Assembly (NCBI GenBank): GCA_947474395.1 | Contig: CANJID010000034.1 | Location: 1 to 42,737 of the forward strand | Direction of reading: 5' to 3' | DNA from: Caulobacterales bacterium | GTDB lineage: Bacteria > Pseudomonadota > Alphaproteobacteria > Caulobacterales > Caulobacteraceae | DNA: 42,737 nucleotides | Shown here: piece after piece, positions 23,997-29,849 of the stretch | Position numbering within the stretch: the first letter of the stretch is position 1 | Layout: the number at the start of each line of letters is the position of its first letter | Made by a program: the position numbers and the translations under genes | Notes under the pieces: generated by a model | The model's database searches: none | What the model saw: the letters and a program-made list of their open reading frames with translations, nothing else | Told to the model about the DNA's origin: nothing

Positions 23997-24398
23997 ATGG
24001 CGGCCATGCGCCCAGCCTTTCTCATCGCGCCCCTGCTGATCGCTGTCCTCGTCGCCGCTCCCCATTTCGCCGCGGCGGCTGAGGCCAATCCGCCCCGCTC
24101 CCCGGAGGAGCGGCAGCGGCTGGTCGATCTCGCCTACACCCTTGGGGAAAGCCACTCCTTCCGCCTGACCTGCAACGGGGTCGAGGACCAGACCTGGCGG
24201 GTGCGGATGAACGGCCTCCTGACCATCGAGGCCCCGGACGCCGACTTCCGCCGGCGGCTGGTGTCGAGCTTCAACGCCGGCTTCAACGCGCGCCAGACCC
24301 AGCACCCCGCCTGCACCGACGCGGCCCAGGAGGCGGAACGGGCCGCCGCCGCCAAGGGGGCCGGGATCGCCCGCCGTTTGGCCGGACACGCTCCGTGA
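23997..24398 (+). CDS. TIGR02301 family exported protein
   Basis: 133 residues (ATG at 23997; the ATG at 24006 is equally possible). A clear signal peptide (PAFLIAPLLIAVLVAAPHFA, cleavage near AAA-EA), then RQRLVDLAYTLGESHSFRL and TCNGVEDQTWRVRMNGLL. The C-terminal half has FRRRLVSSFNAGFNARQ, HPACTD and a helical Ala/Arg-rich end. Two Cys (in LTCNG and HPACTD) are conserved features of this alphaproteobacterial family and probably form a disulfide. Function is unknown. It lies 24 bases after the Nudix gene. Confidence 0.8.
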   Translation: MAAMRPAFLIAPLLIAVLVAAPHFAAAAEANPPRSPEERQRLVDLAYTLGESHSFRLTCNGVEDQTWRVRMNGLLTIEAPDADFRRRLVSSFNAGFNARQTQHPACTDAAQEAERAAAAKGAGIARRLAGHAP

Positions 24399-24537
24399 GC
24401 GCACCTTTTGCGGGCGTTCCGGCGGCGCTTGGCCGCATCTCTTTGTCGCGGCTGGGTTTCTCACCGTTGTCACGGCAAAGGGATTATGGTGTCCAAATTG
24501 CAAAGGTGGGTCCGAAACGGATCAATTCGGCACGGCC

Positions 24538-25061
24538 ATGACCACGCTTGAAGCGCTCTATCTGCAGGAACCTTTCTGGATCTGGCTCGCCGCCGGCGCG
24601 CTGTTCGTGTCGCTGAATCTGGCGACCGGCTCCAGCCTCCTGCTGTGGCCGAGCCTGGCGGCGGCGATCATCGCCTGCGTCGATCTCGCCGGCTTCCACC
24701 TGGGCATGCCCGTGGAGATCGGCTTGTTCGGCGCCCTGACCGCCGTGGCTTACGGCATCGTCTATGGCCTGCAGCCGACCGCCAAGGTCGCCGCGGCGGG
24801 CCCTGGGCCCTGGGCCCTGGGCCCTCGGCCCAGCCCTCCAAGACCCCCCTCGGCACCACGGACCAGACCGCCCGGCTGATCGGCCGGATCGGCCGCACCA
24901 CCGGGGACTTCCGCAACGGCGTCGGCCGGGTGTGGATCGACGGCGCCGAATGGGCCGCCGAGCTCGACGGCGACGACGAGCTGCCGCCCGAGACCCCCGT
25001 CCGCGTCATGCGGGTGACGGGCGCGGTGCGCCTGCAGGTCCGCAGCCTGACGGCCAACTAA
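24538..25061 (+). pseudogene. NfeD-like membrane protein, frame-split at a heptanucleotide repeat (possible phase variation)
   Basis: The first frame (ATG 24538) gives three membrane helices: FWIWLAAGALFVSLNLATGS, the LWPSLAAAIIACVDLAG segment and VEIGLFGALTAVAYGIVYGL. It then runs out of frame into a Pro-rich tail ending at 24879. The C-terminal OB-fold part is open in another frame to 25061: TARLIGRIGRTTGDFRNGVG, VWIDGAEWAAELDGDDE and VRVMRVTGAVRLQVRSL. The switch falls on four GGGCCCT units (24798-24825). Deleting two units or adding one restores a single frame of about 170-177 codons reading AAGPGPSAQPSKTPLGTTDQ across the joint (two-copy case). NfeD proteins normally work with SPFH/stomatin-like proteins in membrane quality control; no partner lies nearby. 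A true pseudogene, a contingency switch or an assembly slip are all possible. Confidence 0.8.
24798..24825 (+). repeat. Heptanucleotide tandem repeat (GGGCCCT)x4
   Basis: Four exact head-to-tail copies of GGGCCCT lie inside the linker of the NfeD-like gene. The unit is not a multiple of three and contains the palindrome GGGCCC, so slippage by one unit changes the reading frame. Only 2 or 5 copies (modulo 3) join the two halves of the gene. Confidence 0.95.
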
Positions 25062-25082
25062 AACAGCACCTATATCGAGGCC

Positions 25083-26093
25083 GTGATCCGGCCCGAACAG
25101 CTCCTCTGTCCCAAGCCCCAGGGCCTCTACTGCGCCCCCGGCGACTTCTATATCGACCCGGTCGTGCCCGTAGCGCGGGCGGTGATCACCCATGGCCACG
25201 CCGACCACGCCCGCTCGGGCCATGGGGCGGTGCTGGCCACTCCTGAGACCCTGCAGATCATGACGGTCCGCTACGGCGAGGATTTCGCCGGCGATCAACA
25301 GGCGCTCGCGTACGGCGGGACCGTCGAGCATGGCGGGGTCGAGGTCGGACTGGTTCCGGCCGGCCACGTGTTGGGCTCGGCCCAGGTGGTGGTGCGCTGG
25401 AAGGGTCTGACCATGGTGGTGTCGGGCGACTACAAGCGCGGCCGCGATCCCACCTGCCCGGCCTTCGAGCCGGTCCCCTGCGACGTCTTCGTCACCGAAG
25501 CCACCTTCGGCCTGCCGGTCTTCCAGTTCCCCGATCCGGCCGACGAGATCGCCAAGCTGACGGCCTCCGCCCTTCAGTTCCCGGAGCGGGCGCATCTCGT
25601 GGGCGCCTATGCGCTGGGCAAGGCGCAGCGGGTGATCCGGCTGATCCGCGAAGCGGGCTACGACCGCACCCTCTACGTCCACGGCGCCCTGGAGCGGCTG
25701 AACGCCCTCTACGAGGCTAACGGCGTGGATCTCGGACCCCTGGCCCCCGCCACCGACGACGGGAAGCGCACCGACTTCGCCGGCGCCATCGTCATCGCCC
25801 CGCCCTCCACCTTGGCCGACCGCTGGTCCCGGCGCTTCCCCGATCCGGTGACCGCCTTCGCCTCGGGGTGGATGCGGGTGCGGGCGCGCGCCCGCCAGCG
25901 GGCGGTGGAGCTGCCCCTGATCCTCTCCGACCATGCCGACTGGGGAGAGCTGACCGACACCCTGACCGAACTCCGCCCCGGCGAGGTCTGGATCACCCAC
26001 GGCCGGGAGGAGGCCCTGGCCCGCTGGTGCGAGCTGAACGGGCTGAAGGCCCGCGCCCTGGCCCTGGTCGGCTACGAGGACGAGGAGGACTGA
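25083..26093 (+). CDS. Ligase-associated DNA exonuclease (metallo-beta-lactamase/beta-CASP family)
   Basis: 336 residues. Metal site THGHADH at residues 36-42, then GHVLGSAQ, VVSGDYKRGRD (the bridging Asp), and a C-terminal LILSDHADWGELTD. The order and length match the exonuclease that accompanies bacterial ATP-dependent ligase/Lhr helicase clusters (TIGR04122-like), and the N-terminus (LLCPKPQGLYCAPGDFYIDP) is characteristic. It should be a cytoplasmic nuclease in DNA repair. Family knowledge places the ATP-dependent ligase gene directly after it, but here an unrelated exported protein follows, and the helicase and PdeM genes are 6.7 kb away. Confidence 0.9.
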   Translation: MIRPEQLLCPKPQGLYCAPGDFYIDPVVPVARAVITHGHADHARSGHGAVLATPETLQIMTVRYGEDFAGDQQALAYGGTVEHGGVEVGLVPAGHVLGSAQVVVRWKGLTMVVSGDYKRGRDPTCPAFEPVPCDVFVTEATFGLPVFQFPDPADEIAKLTASALQFPERAHLVGAYALGKAQRVIRLIREAGYDRTLYVHGALERLNALYEANGVDLGPLAPATDDGKRTDFAGAIVIAPPSTLADRWSRRFPDPVTAFASGWMRVRARARQRAVELPLILSDHADWGELTDTLTELRPGEVWITHGREEALARWCELNGLKARALALVGYEDEED

Positions 26094-26130
26094 GGCGAAC
26101 AGTGGCCCTTCCCGGCACATTAACAATTCC

Positions 26131-26137
26131 TTGACGG
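26131..26137 (+). promoter_or_regulatory. Possible -35 element (TTGACGG) before the Cys-rich protein
   Basis: TTGACGG matches the -35 core of caulobacter housekeeping promoters (TTGACGS). It lies 22 bases before the ATG at 26160. The -10 region is not clear, so the call is weak. Confidence 0.3.
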
Positions 26138-26159
26138 CGCCCGTGGCTGGCTTGGCTCC

Positions 26160-26567
26160 ATGCGCGTCGCCGTGATCCTGTCCCTGATCCTGGTCCTGTT
26201 CGGCGCCGGAACCGCCGAGGCCGCGACCTGGCGCCTGCCCAAGGGCTGGTGGACGATCCCCTCGACCCGCAGTCCTATCCCCGGCCTGCGCGGCCCCGTC
26301 GGCGTCACGGCTCCGGTCCAGACCATCGGCTCCCCCACCCTGGCCGACGCCGGCTTCGGCCAGTCGCGCCTAGCCAGCAGCGGCCTGCCGCCTTTCGGGG
26401 GGGACCTGACGAAGAACGGCCTTTCCGGCCTCGGCCTGCGTCCCGTCGGCGACCAGAGCCCGCAATGCCGGACCGCGTGCGCCCAGGACCATCTGCAGTG
26501 CGCCGGAGACGACGAGTGCGACGGCCGCTGGGCCCAATGCGTCGCCACCTGTTCGGCCGTCCGGTAG
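26160..26567 (+). CDS. Small exported Cys-rich protein with symmetric six-Cys motif
   Basis: 135 residues, family not recognised. The signal peptide is about residues 1-21 (MRVAVILSLILVLFGAGTAEA). The middle is Pro/Gly/Ser-rich (WWTIPSTRSPIPGLRGPVGV), suggesting a disordered or wall-associated segment. The last 35 residues contain six Cys spaced C-x3-C-x6-C-x5-C-x6-C-x3-C, a mirror-symmetric pattern typical of a disulfide-stapled helical hairpin. It is predicted to be periplasmic or secreted. It sits between the repair exonuclease and an esterase homologue, 18 bases before the latter. Confidence 0.7.
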   Translation: MRVAVILSLILVLFGAGTAEAATWRLPKGWWTIPSTRSPIPGLRGPVGVTAPVQTIGSPTLADAGFGQSRLASSGLPPFGGDLTKNGLSGLGLRPVGDQSPQCRTACAQDHLQCAGDDECDGRWAQCVATCSAVR

Positions 26568-26585
26568 CGCGGTAGGACGAGGGCC

Positions 26586-27629
26586 ATGGCCGATCCCGCC
26601 CTGCAACGGCTGCTCCTGAAACAGGCCCTGTCCCTGCCGACGCCGATCCTGCGCGGCATCACCGGCGGCGGGGTGGTCTATCGCGGGGGGCGCACCCTCG
26701 ATCCGCACCTGCAGTTTCTGGCCTACGCCGCCCGGCGCGAGCCGCCGCTCTCGACCCTGACCCCGGAGGAGGCGCGCCTCGCCGCCGCCGAGCGCCGCGC
26801 CGTGACCGCCGGGCGCGCCGAGCCGGACGTGACCGTGGAGACCCTGACCATAGACGGCCCGCGCGGGCCGATCCCGGCGCGCCTCTACAAGCCGCCGGTG
26901 CAGGATCACGCCCTGCCGGTCATGGCCTATTTCCACCCCGGCGGGGGGGTGGTGGGCGACCTCGACGCCGCCCACGCCTTCTGCTCGATCCTGGCCAAGA
27001 CCGCCCAACTCCCCGTCGTTTCGGCCGACTACGCCAAGGCCCCGGAGCACCGCTTCCCTGCGGGGCTGGAGGACGCCCTGGCGGCGTACCGCTGGACGCG
27101 GGACAACGCCGCCCGCTTCGGCGCGCCCGAAGGCATGGCGGCGGTGGGCGGCGAAGCCCTCGGCGCCGCCTTCGCCGCGGCGGTGGCGCAGGCATGCAAG
27201 GCCGCGGGCGAGCCCCAGCCGGCGTTGCAACTTTTGGTCTGCCCGGTGGTCGACATGGCCGGGGAAAGCGCGTCGACCGCCCTCTACGCCGACGCCTGGC
27301 CCCTCTCGCGGGCGACCCTGCAGTGGAGCGTCGGCCACTATCTGAAGCCGGAGGACGATCCGGCGGACCCGCGCCTGTCGCCGATCCGCAGCCCCGACCT
27401 GACGGGCCTCGCCCCGGCGGTGGTGGCGACGGCGGGGTTCGATCCCCTGCTCGACCAGGGGGAGGCCTATGCCCGCGCCCTGGCGGCGGCGGGGGTGCGC
27501 GTGACCTACCGCTCCTACGACAACCTGGCCCACGGCTTTCCCGGCTTCATGGGGCTGGTCCCGGCCGCCGCCGAGGCCGCGCGGGAGATCGCCGGCCTGG
27601 TGTGGGAAACCCTGGCGGGCGTGGCCTAG
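26586..27629 (+). CDS. Alpha/beta-hydrolase of the HSL/acetyl-esterase family with Ser-to-Ala at the nucleophile
   Basis: 347 residues. The oxyanion region AYFHPGGGVVGDLDAAH (residues 114-130), SADYAKAPEHRFPAGLEDAL, the acid region VATAGFDPLLDQGEAYA and the late His (NLAHGFPGF) all match the hormone-sensitive-lipase-like family. At the nucleophile elbow, where the family has G-D-S-A-G, the sequence is G189-E-A-L-G193, so the catalytic Ser is Ala191. The classical esterase reaction should therefore be lost, and the protein may be a binding pseudoenzyme or use other chemistry. There is no signal peptide. The reading frame is otherwise intact and full length. Confidence 0.8.
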   Translation: MADPALQRLLLKQALSLPTPILRGITGGGVVYRGGRTLDPHLQFLAYAARREPPLSTLTPEEARLAAAERRAVTAGRAEPDVTVETLTIDGPRGPIPARLYKPPVQDHALPVMAYFHPGGGVVGDLDAAHAFCSILAKTAQLPVVSADYAKAPEHRFPAGLEDALAAYRWTRDNAARFGAPEGMAAVGGEALGAAFAAAVAQACKAAGEPQPALQLLVCPVVDMAGESASTALYADAWPLSRATLQWSVGHYLKPEDDPADPRLSPIRSPDLTGLAPAVVATAGFDPLLDQGEAYARALAAAGVRVTYRSYDNLAHGFPGFMGLVPAAAEAAREIAGLVWETLAGVA

Positions 27630-28678
27630 GCGGTCCCCCGCGCCTCGGCGACCGAGGCGAATCCTTCAGCCCGCAGCCGCTCGGCGAGGTCGCGCTTGAT
27701 GCCGATGGCCAAGCTTGGGCCCTCATAGACCATGGCCGAATAGAGTTGCACCGCCGAGGCCCCGGCCCGGAGCTTGGCGAAGGCGTCCGCTCCGGAGGCC
27801 ACGCCGCCCGCGCCGATCAGGGTCAGCGTCGGGTCCGCCTCATGGAAGGCGCGCAGGACCCTGGTGGAGGGCTCCATCAGGGGCGCGCCGGAGAGGCCCC
27901 CGGTCTCGCCTTTGTCGGGCGAGCGCAGGGTTTCGGGGCGGGCCAGGGTGGTGTTGGAGACGATCAGCCCGTCCATGCCGTGGGCGCGGCTCGCCTCGAC
28001 GATGTCGCGGATCTCGGCGCCGTCGAGGTCGGGGGCGACCTTCAGGAACATGGGCATGTCTCCGCCGCCCTGGCGCCGGCCCGCGCGTGCCTCGGCCAGT
28101 CGGCCCAGCAGGTCGTCGAGGGCCGCCCGGCCCTGCAGGGCGCGAAGGCCGGGGGTGTTGGGGGAGGAGACGTTGACGGTGAAATAGTCCGCCAGGCCCC
28201 AGAGGCGCTTCAGACCCGTCACATAGTCGGCGGCCCGGTCGGTCGCGTCCTTGTTGGCGCCGAGGTTGGCCCCGACCACCCCCTTGCGCGGGCGGGCGGC
28301 CAGTCGGGCGGCGAAGGGCTCCAGCCCCTGGTTGTTGAAGCCCAGGCGATTGATCACCGCCCGGTCGGCCGAGAGGCGGAACAGGCGCGGGCGGGGATTG
28401 CCGGGCTGGGCCAGGGGCGTGACGGTCCCGCACTCGGCGAAGCCGAAGCCGGCGCGGAGCATGGCGTCGGGGACTTCCGCGTTCTTGTCGAACCCGGCGG
28501 CGAGGCCCAGGCAGTTGGGCAGGGCGAGGCCGGCGATTGTGACGCCGAGGATCGGGTCGTCCGGCCCGTGGTCGCGGGGGCCGAGGCCGGCCTTCAGGCT
28601 CGCGATGGCCGCGCCGTGGGCGTCCTCGGGGTCCAGCCGCCGAAGGGCCCAGGCGCCGATGTCGTGCAGCCCGCTCAC
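27626..28678 (-). CDS. pyrD: Dihydroorotate dehydrogenase (quinone), class 2
   Basis: 350 residues from a GTG at 28678 that overlaps the upstream DUF952 stop. It oxidises dihydroorotate to orotate in pyrimidine synthesis, with FMN and membrane quinone. Features: LGLAAGFDKNAEVPDAML, GFAECGTVTPLAQPGNPRPR, NRLGFNNQGLE, FTVNVSSPNTPGLRALQ (with the class-2 catalytic Ser), LIVSNTTLARPE, and LIGAGGVASGADAFAKLRAG. The short N-terminal helix region (LHDIGAWALRRLDPEDAH) is the quinone-side extension. It is the last gene of a three-gene operon. Confidence 0.95.
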   Translation of the reverse strand: MSGLHDIGAWALRRLDPEDAHGAAIASLKAGLGPRDHGPDDPILGVTIAGLALPNCLGLAAGFDKNAEVPDAMLRAGFGFAECGTVTPLAQPGNPRPRLFRLSADRAVINRLGFNNQGLEPFAARLAARPRKGVVGANLGANKDATDRAADYVTGLKRLWGLADYFTVNVSSPNTPGLRALQGRAALDDLLGRLAEARAGRRQGGGDMPMFLKVAPDLDGAEIRDIVEASRAHGMDGLIVSNTTLARPETLRSPDKGETGGLSGAPLMEPSTRVLRAFHEADPTLTLIGAGGVASGADAFAKLRAGASAVQLYSAMVYEGPSLAIGIKRDLAERLRAEGFASVAEARGTA

Positions 28679-29019
28679 AGGCCCAGGGACCCGAGGGTCG
28701 GGGCGCCGTCGGCGCCGACGGGGATGGGGCTCGCCTCGATCACCTTGTCGAGGGCGAGGGCCTCGTAGAGGTGGGGGAATAGGGCGCCGCCGCGGGAGGG
28801 CTCCCACTTCAGGGCCGAGCCGAGCGTGTCGGTCTCCACCGTCGCCAGCATCAGGTCGTCGCGGCCGGCGAAATGTTTGGCAAGGGTCTCGGCCGCCTGG
28901 GCCGCCGTGGAGAAGTGGATGTAGCCGTCGGCGAGGTCGACCGGCGAGCCTTCGAAGCGGCCCTTGGCCTCGGCGGTCGCCCATTCGTCGCGGGAGAGTA
29001 TCTTGTAGATCAGGCTCAC
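28675..29019 (-). CDS. DUF952 domain protein
   Basis: 114 residues from a GTG at 29019. Family pattern: IYKILSRDEWATAEAKGRFE, DGYIHFSTAAQAAETLAKHF, LMLATVETDTLG and FPHLYEALALDKV. DUF952 proteins resemble ADP-ribosyltransferase-like or toxin folds, but their function is not established. GTGA overlaps both with the phosphatase upstream and with pyrD downstream indicate a tight operon. Confidence 0.88.
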   Translation of the reverse strand: MSLIYKILSRDEWATAEAKGRFEGSPVDLADGYIHFSTAAQAAETLAKHFAGRDDLMLATVETDTLGSALKWEPSRGGALFPHLYEALALDKVIEASPIPVGADGAPTLGSLGL

Positions 29020-29522
29020 GGCTCGTTCCCGCCGCCGTGGTCCTTGGGGACGAAATAGGCCTCGGCGACCGGCTTGCCGCCCTCGAAGCGGAACACCGCC
29101 GCCGCCGCGGTGGGAAAGCCCTTGCCGACGCCGCGCATCACAGCGGGATCGCCCTCGCCGCCGTGGGCGAGGCGGAAGGCGGCCTCGTGGACGCCCGGGT
29201 TGTGACCGACCGCCATCACCGTTCCGGGCTCCTCCGCGTCCCTGGCCAGCGCCAGGATCAGGCCGGAGCCGGCGTTGTAGAGGGCGTCGACGATCTCGAC
29301 CCGCGTCTCGGGGAACACCGCCTGGGCGGCTTGCCAGGTCTCGCGGGTGCGGCGGGCGGCCGAGACCAGGGCCAGGTCGGGGACGTATCCGGCCTTGAAC
29401 AGGGCCTCGCCGACGAGCCGCGCGTCGGTCTCGCCGCGCGCCGCCAGGGCTCGGTCGATGTCCTTTCCGGACGGGGCGGTCGTCTCCGCCTTGCCGTGGC
29501 GGAAGAGGATCAGGCGCAACAT
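29016..29522 (-). CDS. SixA-like histidine phosphatase family protein
   Basis: 168 residues. The phospho-His acceptor motif LILFRHGKAE is at residues 4-13, then LALVSAARRTRETWQAA and the second His in VMAVGHNPGVHEAAF. Length and motif fit the SixA branch, which acts on phosphohistidine in phosphotransfer proteins or on small phosphometabolites. It is cytoplasmic. First gene of the unit with DUF952 and pyrD, and divergent from the lipoprotein at 29625, with 102 bases between. Confidence 0.88.
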   Translation of the reverse strand: MLRLILFRHGKAETTAPSGKDIDRALAARGETDARLVGEALFKAGYVPDLALVSAARRTRETWQAAQAVFPETRVEIVDALYNAGSGLILALARDAEEPGTVMAVGHNPGVHEAAFRLAHGGEGDPAVMRGVGKGFPTAAAAVFRFEGGKPVAEAYFVPKDHGGGNEP

Positions 29523-29624
29523 GGGCGCCTTCTAGCGCGATGGGCGCCCGCGAAGCGAGCCGGAACCGCACTCCCCCCGAGCCGTTTCCCAGGCTTCGGG
29601 GGTCCGATTGCAAATGAGGTTGTC

Positions 29625-29849
29625 ATGCGCGCCCAAATTATCGTCCTCCCCCTTGTCGCCGCCGGCCTGATGCTGACCGCCTGCGGGACCACCACCACCG
29701 AACGCGTGGCCACCGGCGCCCTGGGCGGCGCGGTGCTCGGCGGCGTGATCGGCGGCAACGCCACCGGCGCGGTGGTCGGCGGCGTGGCCGGCGCGGCCGC
29801 GGGCGCCGTGGTCGATTCCAACGCCAAGGATCGCGACCGTCGCTACTAG
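29625..29849 (+). CDS. Small glycine-zipper lipoprotein
   Basis: 74 residues from the ATG at 29625, with GAGG five bases upstream. Signal peptide with lipobox LTAC, so Cys20 should carry the lipid. A Gly/Ala zipper follows (GALGGAVLGGVIGGNATGAV and onward), the pattern of YMGG/SlyB-like outer-membrane lipoproteins. It ends with a charged tail DRDRRY. Role unknown, probably envelope integrity. Its TAG stop shares CTAG with the convergent helicase gene. Confidence 0.8.
   Translation: MRAQIIVLPLVAAGLMLTACGTTTTERVATGALGGAVLGGVIGGNATGAVVGGVAGAAAGAVVDSNAKDRDRRY

Noticed and set aside
27630-28670. Long in-frame N-terminal extension of pyrD beyond the GTG at 28678
   Set aside because: The added 102 residues are Arg/Pro-rich and overlap the DUF952 gene; the GTG start gives the normal class-2 length.
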